Assembly (NCBI GenBank): GCA_049647245.1
Contig: JBARXH010000081.1
Span: 1 to 15,057 of the forward strand
DNA length: 15,057 nt
Source of the DNA: Litorimonas sp049647245
Lineage (GTDB): Bacteria > Pseudomonadota > Alphaproteobacteria > Caulobacterales > Maricaulaceae
Direction of reading: 5' to 3'
The notes beneath the pieces were generated by a model. That model had not been told where the DNA came from and ran no database searches. It saw nothing but the letters and a program-made list of their open reading frames with translations. Position numbers and translations under genes: made by a program. Shown in pieces: positions 5,960 through 12,820 of this stretch (position 1 is its first letter; every line of letters begins with the position of its first letter).

Positions 5960-6595
5960 TCAGGCCGGGAGGTCGGCGCGGAACGTCACCGTTTCGCCCT
6001 CGGCCGTCGCCGTGACCTGTCCGCCAGCCTCGCGCGCCATCATGCTGGCATAGAAGGGTTGGATCGACCGGCCGTCGAAGCCGTGTTCGGGTGCGCGGCC
6101 CCGGAGCGCGCGTTCCACCGTTTCGTCAAGCCGCGCGCGCGGTCCCGTCGAGACGATCGACACGGCGTCCGGCGTGGTGGCGATGCGGACCTCTCCGCCA
6201 CGCGGCACGGCCTGGACGCCCAGCATGGCGAGGTTCAGCAGGATCCGCGCCCGGGACTTCTCCACCCCGTCGCCGTGGAAGTCGAACACGATGTCGGCCT
6301 TGGCATCGGCGAACATGTCGGACACCAGCTCCCGGATCTCGTCCGCGCCCAGCACGCCGGGGGCCGACCCGCCCGCTCCGAAGGCGAGCCGCAGGAACTT
6401 CAGCTTGGCGGAGGCGCGGCGGGAGCTGCTCTTGATCAGCTCCAGCGCGTCGTCGTGCATATCGGCATTGCCGTCATCGTCGAGGATTTCGATGGCGGTG
6501 CCCAGCGCGCCCACCGGACTGACCAGATCGTGACAGATGCGCGCGCACAGAAGGGCGGCAAGACCGGAGGGCGTCAGTTTGGGGGCAGTGCTCAT
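5960..6595 (-). CDS. chpT: ChpT-family histidine phosphotransferase
   Basis: This 211-residue protein matches ChpT, the cytoplasmic phosphotransferase that passes phosphate from the hybrid kinase CckA to CtrA and CpdR in alphaproteobacteria. The phospho-accepting His22 sits in LCARICHDLVSPVGAL, followed by the second helix of a DHp-like hairpin (DALELIKSSSRRASAKLKFLRLAFGA). Residues from about 85 onward form a degenerate HATPase-like domain (ILLNLAMLGVQAVPRGGEVRI, then IQPFYASMMAREAGGQV), as expected for ChpT, which dimerises and lacks ATP-binding motifs. Length is close to that of known ChpT proteins. The start MSTAPKLTPSGLAALLCARI is the only sensible one. A -35/-10 candidate lies just upstream with almost no leader. 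Downstream lie a terminator and a CtrA-box-headed signalling operon. Confidence 0.93.
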   Translation of the reverse strand: MSTAPKLTPSGLAALLCARICHDLVSPVGALGTAIEILDDDGNADMHDDALELIKSSSRRASAKLKFLRLAFGAGGSAPGVLGADEIRELVSDMFADAKADIVFDFHGDGVEKSRARILLNLAMLGVQAVPRGGEVRIATTPDAVSIVSTGPRARLDETVERALRGRAPEHGFDGRSIQPFYASMMAREAGGQVTATAEGETVTFRADLPA

Positions 6596-6603
6596 GGGCG
6601 CGA

Positions 6604-6631
6604 GTCATACAAGGCGCGCGGGGCTTGGCAA
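6604..6631 (-). promoter_or_regulatory. candidate sigma70-type promoter of chpT
   Basis: The minus strand has TTGCCA (6626-6631), a 16-bp spacer and TATGAC (6604-6609), which match 5/6 and 4/6 of the housekeeping consensus. Transcription would begin only a few bases before the chpT ATG at 6595, giving a near-leaderless mRNA. That fits the absence of a Shine-Dalgarno sequence there. Confidence 0.35.
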
Positions 6632-6676
6632 TAGACGGCCGTCGCGGAAAAAGGGGCGCGCCTTCTCCTGCGCGCA

Positions 6677-6706
6677 AAGAAAAAGCCGCCCGGGCGGGGC
6701 GGCTTT
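6677..6706 (-). terminator. intrinsic terminator after ydbL-like gene
   Basis: There is a perfect 9-bp stem (AAAGCCGCC at 6682-6690, GGCGGCTTT at 6698-6706) with a 7-base loop. On the minus strand the stem is followed by a T-rich run (TTTTTCTTT). It lies 22 bp past the stop of the DUF1318 gene and ends the ynbE-ydbL transcription unit before chpT. It is the best terminator in the window. Confidence 0.85.
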
Positions 6707-6728
6707 GATAGCGGGAGAGCGGACGCGC

Positions 6729-7112
6729 CTATTTGCGGGACCACTGTCCATCCGCGCGCATGACGTATTCGCCCGCGGCGGCGCGCTTGATCAGGTTTTC
6801 GCCCGCGAGTTGCGCGACGACCCGGGTGCTCAGCCCGCGCTGGTCGGCCAGCTTTTCGTAGGCGACCTTTCGGCTGATGTTGATGTCGTCCATCGCCGCC
6901 TTCACGTCGGGCGAAACCGCACCGACCACGGCCAAATAGCCGTCGATGCGCTCGCCGATTTCGCCGCGCGTCTTGGCAGCCTCGACGATCTGCTTGGACG
7001 AGGCGCTGGCCTCCTGGGCCTGGGCGACCGTGTCGCCGGCCTGGTGCAGCAGCATGGCCGAACCCATGAGCGTCGCGGCGACCGACACGGCCACCATCAT
7101 GACTTTTTTCAT
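6729..7112 (-). CDS. ydbL: YdbL-family periplasmic protein (DUF1318)
   Basis: This 127-residue exported protein matches the YdbL/DUF1318 family. YdbL works with the lipoprotein YnbE and the AsmA-like YdbH in intermembrane phospholipid transport in E. coli. A signal peptide covers about residues 1-32 (MKKVMMVAVSVAATLMG). The mature part has the family features GEIGERIDGYLAVV, INISRKVAYEKLADQRG, and a C-terminal GEYVMRADGQW segment. ATG 7112 is chosen because GGAGG lies five bases upstream; the in-frame ATG at 7124 overlaps that ribosome site and is unlikely. It follows the ynbE-like gene by 33 bp and is followed by a strong terminator. No ydbH is present beside it. Confidence 0.88.
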   Translation of the reverse strand: MKKVMMVAVSVAATLMGSAMLLHQAGDTVAQAQEASASSKQIVEAAKTRGEIGERIDGYLAVVGAVSPDVKAAMDDINISRKVAYEKLADQRGLSTRVVAQLAGENLIKRAAAGEYVMRADGQWSRK

Positions 7113-7145
7113 CCCTGCCTCCATGCAGTTCCGTGTGTCCCGGAC

Positions 7146-7343
7146 CTAGAACAGGTCCGGATTGTCCGCGATCAGCGATTCGATGTCCTGTTCGAGCCGG
7201 ACCCGGACCTCCTGGTCGATCTTGATCGCCAGTTCGATGCGGATCGGCTCCTTGGGAGCCACGACCTCGACCTTGTGGGTGCAAGCGGCCATCAACGCCG
7301 CCGCGCCGGCCAGGATCATCGCCGAATACGCTGTCTTCATCAT
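7146..7343 (-). CDS. ynbE: YnbE-family lipoprotein
   Basis: This is a 65-residue lipoprotein. The signal peptide MMKTAYSAMILAGAAALMAAC ends in a lipobox with Cys21 as the acylated residue. The mature part (HKVEVVAPKEPIRIEL, DQEVRVRLEQDIESL, ending DNPDLF) is the YnbE pattern. In E. coli, YnbE is an outer-membrane lipoprotein that bridges to YdbH to complete a phospholipid conduit, with YdbL as chaperone-like modulator. The start is set at ATG 7343. ATG 7340 directly after it has better spacing from AGGG and is equally plausible, as the protein differs by one Met. A frame extension to 7427 has no signal and is rejected. It is co-directional with ydbL (33-bp gap). Confidence 0.87.
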   Translation of the reverse strand: MMKTAYSAMILAGAAALMAACTHKVEVVAPKEPIRIELAIKIDQEVRVRLEQDIESLIADNPDLF

Positions 7344-7357
7344 CCGTCCCTTTAAGG

Positions 7358-7372
7358 CGTTCGGTCTGAACG
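7358..7372. promoter_or_regulatory. small inverted repeat in the ynbE leader
   Basis: The arms CGTTC / GAACG are separated by 5 bases, 15 bp upstream of the ynbE start. It could be a small operator or an mRNA hairpin near the ribosome site, or chance. Confidence 0.2.
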
Positions 7373-7436
7373 TCGCATGAAGGCAAAAAGGAAAGCAAGA
7401 CGATTGACAAATTACCGGCCGGGGCATGTCGCGGCC

Positions 7437-8969
7437 TTATTCCGGAATGGGAACACTCAACTCCGACGGAAGGTCCGCTTCGCCGCGCATGAAGCGGTGA
7501 ATGGTTTCTCCCACGACCATGTCGGTCATGAAGAGATTATGGCCTGCCCCATCTATCAGCACGGCATGCGCGCGGCTTAGCCCCATCATCGCCTCGCGTG
7601 CCGCCTCGGGATAGGTCCGGCCGTCCAGCGTACCGCTGAGCAGCAGAACTGGCACCTCGGATTCCACGGGGCGGCGGAACGCCGCGTCCAGAACGAGTTC
7701 GGGCCGGATATCCTCGAATTGATAGGGTGCATTGAGGGTAGCGCCGATTAAAGCAGTCTCCGCCTGCGAGTCGATGAGGACGCGGCGGGCCGCATCCGTG
7801 CCGGAGGCGATGTCCGTCAGCCGGTTCATCGGGGAAAATCCGTGATCGCTCGTGACGCCCCAGCGGCCGTAAAGGGCCTCGAAAGAGCTCATGTCGCCTT
7901 GATCCATGTCTCGGTAGATCTCCACGACCAGCATGGCCCATTTCGGGTCGGCGATGGCCCCTGACAGAAAGCTCTGAAGGTCTCGCCGATGGAAGACGGC
8001 TTGGATGCCGTCGATCGTCAGCAGTTTCGGTTCTGCATCGAATGCCGCATGGACACGGCGGATCAGCGCCTTGACGTCGGGCGTTTCGGGGTCGCGTTCC
8101 GTCATGGCGGTCTGCAGGCGGTCGAAATAGGCGTCCGTTCGCGCGGGCAGTTTCACGGTCTGCTCCGGGCCTTCTATGCTGGCGAAAACGGCGCGCTCGA
8201 TGCGTCCGTCCAGCTCTCGCAGCGCCGTCAGCCCGAGATGGCTGCCATAGCTGATTCCCCAGAGCGAGAGCATCTCCGCGCCGAGATGCTGCCGCAGCGC
8301 ATCGAGGTCGCGGGCATTCTCGACCGTGTCGTAGCCATCCAGATCGATCCCTGCGTCCTCCCATTCCGTCATGCAGTCGCGCAGCGCCGCGACGCTGTCC
8401 GCCATGGCGTCGGCATCACTGACGACTTCCGTCAACGGACGACCAGGGCGCGTACAGCGCTGCATGTCGTCGGAACGGCCCGTGCCGCGCTGGTCATAGG
8501 CAATGACGTCTCCGTGCTGGCGCATGGCCATGAAGAGCGGAAAGCGATCCCGTTTCGCCGTGTCGATACCCGATCCGCCGGGGCCGCCCGACAGATAGAC
8601 GATGGGCGCGCCCGGCTTGTCCGTCGTGGTGGGAAAGCGGATGTAATGGAGGGTGAGGGTTCGGCTGTCGGGATCGGTCCGGTTCTCCGGGACGGTGAAT
8701 GTCCCTTCAAAGGCGTCGACCGTCTCTCCGCTCTGCGCTTCGAAGACGATGGGCGTTTCGTTCGAGGGGCGGCTGGCGTTTCGGTTGGTTTCGATCTTGG
8801 CGACCGTGTCCGACACGATCCGTGCGGCGACTTCCGGCGGGGCCGCGCGGTTCGAACATCCGGCGAGAAGGACGAGGCCGAGCGGGGCGCTCATGCCCAC
8901 GGCCATGCCCAGAGCCACGCTGAGTGTGGAGCGGAAATTGCGGGGTTTTGCGGGTCTGTGTCGTGTCAT
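7437..8969 (-). CDS. lipoprotein alpha/beta hydrolase, peptidase S33 / proline-iminopeptidase-like
   Basis: This 510-residue secreted hydrolase has an N-terminal signal with a lipobox LLAGC (Cys38), so it is probably anchored in the cell envelope. Family signs are the oxyanion-hole motif SGGPGGSG (127-134), DVIAYDQRGTGRSD (154-167), the nucleophile elbow GISYGS with Ser240, and a C-terminal region with LLLSGTLDGRTYPEAA (catalytic Asp) and DGAGHNLF (catalytic His). This matches the S33 group (proline iminopeptidase, tripeptidyl aminopeptidase and TAP-like hydrolases), which remove N-terminal residues from peptides; the actual substrate cannot be read from sequence. The ATG at 8969 has GGAGAG with suitable spacing. 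It is divergent from a membrane LytTR regulator, with candidate LytTR sites 69-98 bp upstream of its start, so it may be the target of that regulator. Confidence 0.9.
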   Translation of the reverse strand: MTRHRPAKPRNFRSTLSVALGMAVGMSAPLGLVLLAGCSNRAAPPEVAARIVSDTVAKIETNRNASRPSNETPIVFEAQSGETVDAFEGTFTVPENRTDPDSRTLTLHYIRFPTTTDKPGAPIVYLSGGPGGSGIDTAKRDRFPLFMAMRQHGDVIAYDQRGTGRSDDMQRCTRPGRPLTEVVSDADAMADSVAALRDCMTEWEDAGIDLDGYDTVENARDLDALRQHLGAEMLSLWGISYGSHLGLTALRELDGRIERAVFASIEGPEQTVKLPARTDAYFDRLQTAMTERDPETPDVKALIRRVHAAFDAEPKLLTIDGIQAVFHRRDLQSFLSGAIADPKWAMLVVEIYRDMDQGDMSSFEALYGRWGVTSDHGFSPMNRLTDIASGTDAARRVLIDSQAETALIGATLNAPYQFEDIRPELVLDAAFRRPVESEVPVLLLSGTLDGRTYPEAAREAMMGLSRAHAVLIDGAGHNLFMTDMVVGETIHRFMRGEADLPSELSVPIPE

Positions 8970-9037
8970 TCTTCTCTCCTTTGTGGGTCGACATCGGAGG
9001 TGCGGCCTGACCCGTGCCGGCGCGAAGGTCTATCCGG

Positions 9038-9067
9038 TGAACGGTGGCATCCGTTCCATGAACGGGG
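9038..9067. promoter_or_regulatory. candidate LytTR operator (two direct 9-bp half-sites, 21-bp period)
   Basis: TGAACGGTG (9038-9046) and TGAACGGGG (9059-9067) are direct repeats 21 bp apart, two helical turns. On the minus strand they read as ACCGTTCAC and CCCGTTCAT. Each matches 8 of 9 positions of the published LytTR half-site pattern [TA][AC][CA]GTTN[AG][TG]. A weaker third copy in the opposite orientation (TCCGTTCCA) lies between them. The site is in the divergent gap of a LytTR regulator and a hydrolase gene. Confidence 0.5.
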
Positions 9068-9102
9068 CTTCGCGGTGGCGACGGGGCGGTCTACGGTCGG
9101 AC

Positions 9103-10638
9103 ATGATCACCCGATGTCTGACCGTTCTGTTCGCGCTGGCTCTTTCCGGGATTATCGGCCTGGCGGCGGGTGCGTCCGCGCAGGCCGCGCAGGTCTGCCC
9201 CGCGCGGTCCGTTGACGCTCCGCCCGCGGACTGGTCGGGGCCAGGATGCAAAACAGTCTGGGCCGGGGCGGTCAATCCGACGGACCGGCTCATCTGGGTG
9301 AAACTGGACGTCTCGGCCCCCGAGATGGACACGGGAAGAGCAACCGGCGCCGTTTCGGACTCCACACACCAGCTTTTCCTGAGCGGCCGCTTTTCGTCGC
9401 GCGTCTGGCTGAACGGCGCACCGGTCGGCCGCAACGGACTGCCGGGCGCGGATCGGCTGTCGGAAGCCCCGGGTTTGATGGACGTGGCCTTCACTCTGCC
9501 GGATGGTGTGGTGCGGCCGGGTTCGAACGAGGTGGTCCTGCTGGCGTCGGCGCATCACAGCCTGATCGACCTGACGCGGCCGTTCCATAATGCCAGGATC
9601 GTGAGAACCCAGCCGGGCAGCCGCCGTCTGGCAGCCTTCGTCGCGCCGGTCATGGTCGCGCTGGGATTGTTTCTGGCGGGCGGCGTCTATTTCGCCGCGC
9701 TGGCCGTGACGGCCCGGCATGCTACGGGGGCGCGGCAGGACTATGCGCTACTGAGCCTGCTCTGTGCGCTCGCGTCGGGCCAGCTGATGGCGGAGATATC
9801 GCGCACCGTCTGGGCCTATCCATATCCTGTGCAGGATGTGCGGCTTGTCGCCATTGCGGGCTTCTCCGCCGCTTTCGGCTTGCTGAGCTGTTTCTACGTG
9901 ACGCGGCGGTTGAGGCCGCAGAACCTCCGGACCGTCATGGCGGTGGCGGCTCTTTCTGTGGTCCTGGCAATCTGGCAGCAGGAGGGCTTCGACGGAAAGT
10001 CCGCCCTGGCCATGCTTGGTCCGCTCTGCATCGCGCTGGCTGTCAGCATCTGGACATGGGTCCGGCCGGGAGAGCCGACGATGCGTTCGAAGGCGCGTCT
10101 TGCAGCCGCGGCCCTGACGGCGTTGATCGTGCCGAACCTGCTCCTGCCGGATCTGTTCCTGGACGCGATCTTCTTTTTCATGGTCGCAGGCTTCCTCGTG
10201 CTGTTGCTGGTGGAACAGGTCCGCGCCCGTTCGCGCGAACAGGCGGAAGCCCTGCGGGAGACGGCGCGCGCGGACCGCCTGCAACGGCTGCTCGACCAGC
10301 TGGAACCCGTCGCGCCGCCGCCGCTCGTGATCCGGAGCGCCGGTCGCGTGGAACAGGTGCCCGTCTCCGACATCACGCATATCACGGGGGCAGACGGCTA
10401 TGCCGAAATTCACCTCTCCGGAGGGCGCGCGATCCTTCACACCAAGTCGCTGGGTGCGCTGGAGCGTGAGCTTCCATCGGATTTCCTGAAGGTCCACCGC
10501 TCGCACATCGTGAACACGAGCTGCGTGTCGGCCCTCGACCGCGACGGATCGGGAACGGGGTCCCTCGTATTAACCGATGGAAAGCGCATTCCGGTCAGCC
10601 GCCGCATCCTGCCGCGCGTCCGGCAAGCGCTGGGGTGA
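9103..10638 (+). CDS. membrane-anchored LytTR-family transcription regulator with periplasmic sensor domain
   Basis: This 511-residue one-component regulator has a signal peptide at residues 1-28 (cleavage after ASAQA). A periplasmic beta-rich domain at about 29-170 has the look of 7TMR-DISM-type or carbohydrate-binding folds (IWVKLDV, RVWLNGAPVGRNG, NEVVLLASAHHSLID). About seven membrane helices follow, near 176-202, 213-232, 246-268, 278-292, 301-320, 332-350 and 351-373. A charged helix leads to a LytTR DNA-binding domain at about 408-508 (VPVSDITHITGADGYAEI, DFLKVHRSHIVN, KRIPVSRR). No receiver domain is present, so signal input is probably through the periplasmic or membrane part. ATG 9103 is chosen for its clean signal peptide; the frame is open far upstream, and ATG 9058 is possible but would overlap the operator candidate. 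It is divergent from the S33 hydrolase. Confidence 0.88.
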   Translation: MITRCLTVLFALALSGIIGLAAGASAQAAQVCPARSVDAPPADWSGPGCKTVWAGAVNPTDRLIWVKLDVSAPEMDTGRATGAVSDSTHQLFLSGRFSSRVWLNGAPVGRNGLPGADRLSEAPGLMDVAFTLPDGVVRPGSNEVVLLASAHHSLIDLTRPFHNARIVRTQPGSRRLAAFVAPVMVALGLFLAGGVYFAALAVTARHATGARQDYALLSLLCALASGQLMAEISRTVWAYPYPVQDVRLVAIAGFSAAFGLLSCFYVTRRLRPQNLRTVMAVAALSVVLAIWQQEGFDGKSALAMLGPLCIALAVSIWTWVRPGEPTMRSKARLAAAALTALIVPNLLLPDLFLDAIFFFMVAGFLVLLLVEQVRARSREQAEALRETARADRLQRLLDQLEPVAPPPLVIRSAGRVEQVPVSDITHITGADGYAEIHLSGGRAILHTKSLGALERELPSDFLKVHRSHIVNTSCVSALDRDGSGTGSLVLTDGKRIPVSRRILPRVRQALG

Positions 10639-10798
10639 TGGGATGCTGGGATGATTGCGGCCTTCAAGCTTATCTGGCGAGCAAGGTTTGCTGAAAAGAA
10701 CGCCTCAATCTTCCATTGTTGCAACCCGATGACGGGTCTAACGTTGTCGCAGTTTAACAATCCGTCTCATACAAACTGCCTCGCAGGGACCGTCACCC

Positions 10799-11824
10799 AT
10801 GGCCGAAATGTTCTCACCCGATCTCTTTACCCTGAGTTCGCTCTTCACGCTCGGGGCGCTGATCCTGCTGCAGGCGATCCTCGGCTTCGACAATCTTCTC
10901 TACATCGTGATCGAGAGCAACAAGGTGGGCGATCCCGTCGCGGCCAAAAAGGTCCGCACTTGGGGCATCGGCCTCGCCGTGGCCCTGCGGATCGTGCTGC
11001 TCTTCGTGATCGTGTCCCTGTTCGGGCTCCTGGCGGAGCCGCTGTTCGAACTGTCCACCGGGATCATAGAGGGCGAGTTCACCCTGCAGGCCCTGGTGAC
11101 GGTCTTCGGCGGGGCCTTCATCATCTACACGGCGGTGAAGGAGATCCACCACCTGCTGCAGGTCGACCATATCGAACACTCCGAAGGGTCCGGCTCGCGC
11201 TCGCTCTGGGGCGCGGTGGCCCTGATCGTGACGATGAACCTCGTCTTCTCCTTCGACTCCATCCTGTCGGCCATGGCCATCGCCAATGTGGAGACGTCCA
11301 ACATCGTCAACGCGGCGGGCGCGGTGCTGCAATCCTTCGACGGCGTGTCCGAAGAGTGCAAGCGCTTCCTGATCGCCAATCCGATCGAAGGCGCGGTCAG
11401 TTGCGAACCGACCAAGACCTACCAGGTGCCGCTGATGGTCATCGCCATCGTGGCGTCCGGCATCGCCATGATCCTGCTGGCCGACCGGGTCACGGCCTTC
11501 CTGAAGAAGAACCGCATGTACCAGGTGCTGGGCCTGTTCATCCTGTTCCTCGTCGGCGTTCTGCTGGTCAGCGAAGGCGCGCACCTCGCCCACCTGAAAC
11601 TGTTCGGCTACGAACTGACCGCCATGAGCAAGTCGAGCTTCTACCTCGTCATCGGCGTGCTGGTCGTCACGGACATCATTTCCAACCGCTACCAGAAGCG
11701 CCTCTGGGCGCAGAAGCAGGCGGAGATCCTGGGCGAGAACGCGGAGATGGCCGGCATCGCCGCCGTGGACAATTTCAAGAACACGAAGGGCAAGACCGAC
11801 CAGTCCTATGTTCCCGGCGCATAG
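10799..11824 (+). CDS. TerC-family integral membrane protein
   Basis: This 341-residue polytopic membrane protein belongs to the TerC/Alx family, whose members are linked to tellurite resistance, Mn homeostasis or metalation of exported proteins. The two family motifs are present: LGFDNLLYIVIES near residue 28 (acidic residue in the first helix) and LVFSFDSILSAMAIAN near 148-163. Helices at about 14-36, 55-80, 100-118, 138-162, 210-230, 240-260 and 278-296 surround the motifs. Unusual is a hydrophilic stretch of about 45 residues directly after the second motif (about 164-210), with Cys187 and Cys202. The start ATG 10799 has GCAGGGA about 12 bases upstream. It is separated by 160 bp from the LytTR gene, with no clear terminator or riboswitch seen. 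Substrate cannot be assigned. Confidence 0.92.
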   Translation: MAEMFSPDLFTLSSLFTLGALILLQAILGFDNLLYIVIESNKVGDPVAAKKVRTWGIGLAVALRIVLLFVIVSLFGLLAEPLFELSTGIIEGEFTLQALVTVFGGAFIIYTAVKEIHHLLQVDHIEHSEGSGSRSLWGAVALIVTMNLVFSFDSILSAMAIANVETSNIVNAAGAVLQSFDGVSEECKRFLIANPIEGAVSCEPTKTYQVPLMVIAIVASGIAMILLADRVTAFLKKNRMYQVLGLFILFLVGVLLVSEGAHLAHLKLFGYELTAMSKSSFYLVIGVLVVTDIISNRYQKRLWAQKQAEILGENAEMAGIAAVDNFKNTKGKTDQSYVPGA

Positions 11825-11847
11825 TGTGATGTGTTCTGCATAGGATT

Positions 11848-11872
11848 TCTGCGAGGATGCAATATTCGCAGA
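11848..11872. repeat. inverted repeat downstream of terC-like gene
   Basis: The arms TCTGCGA (11848-11854) and TCGCAGA (11866-11872) are separated by 11 bases, 24 bp after the terC-like stop. It can form a 7-bp hairpin. No T-run follows, so it is a weak terminator at best; it could also be a protein-binding palindrome. Confidence 0.4.
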
Positions 11873-11986
11873 GCAATTCGATTATTATGCACTCGGATTA
11901 CCGGAGTGGGTTCAACCAAACGATATTTTTGCTTCTTAGGATGTAATTGTGCCATGCACACTTGAGAGCAAGGGGCAAAAAAGAAG

Positions 11987-12187
11987 ATGCGTTATAGAAA
12001 GCCGAGTTTGAAGACCGCATTGGGGGTCACTAAAGCTAAAAGACGGGTTAAGAAAAACCTAGGAGTATACAAGGTGACTAAAGTCACCAACGCACCAAAA
12101 AACTATAAGCGAAGAGCTAAAAGAAGCCTCGGGAATGAGTCTGGAATGGCGAGAACTCTGAGAGCTCTCGCTCGTTTGCTAAAGTAG
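11987..12187 (+). CDS. small, extremely basic orphan protein
   Basis: This 66-residue protein is not recognised. It has 22 Lys/Arg and a single acidic residue (Glu51), with no signal peptide and no long hydrophobic segment. The sequence is semi-repetitive, with Leu-Gly followed by basic runs (ALGVTKAKRRVKKNLGVY, then YKRRAKRSLG) and an amphipathic Leu/Arg tail (RTLRALARLLK). Such composition suits nucleic-acid or membrane binding, but no function is claimed. Codon use differs from all neighbours: six of ten Arg codons are AGA, and many codons end in A or T. AAGGGG lies 11 bases upstream of the ATG, and AGAAG lies directly before it. It sits in an AT-rich patch, 162 bp after the terC-like gene and convergent with secB (12-bp gap). 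It could be a phage or mobile-element remnant; real expression is not certain. Confidence 0.6.
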   Translation: MRYRKPSLKTALGVTKAKRRVKKNLGVYKVTKVTNAPKNYKRRAKRSLGNESGMARTLRALARLLK

Positions 12188-12199
12188 AGTTTTCTGAGC

Positions 12200-12820
12200 C
12201 TAGTTCAGGCCCTGCTCCTGGGCGCGGCGCATCATCTCCTCGCGGAACATTCCGGCGAAGTCGGGCATGTCGAGCATGATGGGCAGATGGCCGCCATCCT
12301 GCGTCAGGTCGCCGAGGATCTTGCGGGCGTAGGGGAAGAGGATGCGCGGACATTCGATCATCATCATGGGCTGGATCTGCTCCAGGCTCATGTTCTGCAC
12401 GGCGAACAGGCCCGCATAGTCGATTTCCGCGAGGAAGATGGTCTGGCCTTCGCGCGTGGCGTGGGCCTTGATCAGCAGGCTGACCTCGACCGTGTTGTCC
12501 TGATTGACCTGCCGTCCGATGCGCAAGTCGATATTGACTTCCGGCGGGGTCTGGTTGCTGCGCAGGGAGCCGGGTGCGTTGGGGTTCTCGAAGCTCACAT
12601 CGCGCGTGTACTGGGCCAGAACGCTGAGCATGGGCTGACCCGCTTGCGGCTGGTCTCCGCCCGCGCCGACGGGCTCGCCGGTCGCGGCCTGACCGCCTTG
12701 CGGCTCGTCGGACTGTGTGGGGGCCGGCGTAGGAGCGTCTTCCGGCGCGATGTTCAGGCTGTTCTCGTCGACCGTCTTGTCTTCGGTTTTCTCGTCGGTC
12801 TTTTTGGGCGTCTTCGCCAT
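12200..12820 (-). CDS. secB: protein-export chaperone SecB
   Basis: SecB is a cytosolic homotetrameric chaperone that keeps preproteins unfolded and hands them to SecA. The core spans about residues 63-200, with typical stretches PMLSVLAQYTRDVSFENPNAPGSL, VEVSLLIKAHA, FLAEIDYAGLFAV, LFPYARKILGDLTQDGG and LDMPDFAGMF. At 206 residues it is longer than the usual 155-170, owing to a charged then Pro/Gln/Gly-rich N-terminal extension of about 60 residues that looks disordered. The ATG at 12820 has GAGG upstream; a later start would remove only the extension, since Met64 begins the core. It is divergent from the Tim44-domain gene and convergent with the small basic orphan gene. Confidence 0.96.
   Translation of the reverse strand: MAKTPKKTDEKTEDKTVDENSLNIAPEDAPTPAPTQSDEPQGGQAATGEPVGAGGDQPQAGQPMLSVLAQYTRDVSFENPNAPGSLRSNQTPPEVNIDLRIGRQVNQDNTVEVSLLIKAHATREGQTIFLAEIDYAGLFAVQNMSLEQIQPMMMIECPRILFPYARKILGDLTQDGGHLPIMLDMPDFAGMFREEMMRRAQEQGLN

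Larger units (their letters stand above)
11825..12199. other. AT-richer island between terC-like gene and secB
   Basis: Hand counts in 60-base blocks give about 40-47% GC here, far below the visibly GC-rich flanks. The patch holds one small basic gene and a 7-bp inverted repeat. I see no integrase, tRNA or flanking direct repeat, so the mode of entry is unknown. Foreign origin is inferred from composition and codon use. Confidence 0.6.

Noticed and set aside
7989..9215. Plus-strand frame of 408 codons opposite the hydrolase
   Set aside because: The minus strand has a lipobox, GxSxG and catalytic Asp/His, and the plus frame has no such features. Its 3' part also runs through the divergent gap.
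10639..10798. Possible Mn-sensing yybP-ykoY riboswitch upstream of the TerC-like gene
   Set aside because: The conserved loop sequences of that riboswitch class were not visible. The gap contains only weak promoter-like strings.
11905..11925. GGTTCAA-like string resembling a tRNA T-arm (possible attachment site)
   Set aside because: No acceptor stem, anticodon arm or CCA-adjacent pairing can be built around it, and no matching direct repeat was found nearby.
11857..11946. 29-codon plus-strand frame in the AT-rich patch
   Set aside because: It has no Shine-Dalgarno and no recognisable feature, and the length is expected by chance in this composition.
12073..12088. Perfect inverted repeat GGTGACT-AA-AGTCACC
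   Set aside because: It lies inside the coding frame of the small basic gene, where it encodes a repetitive Val-Thr-Lys stretch. No sign of an operator role.
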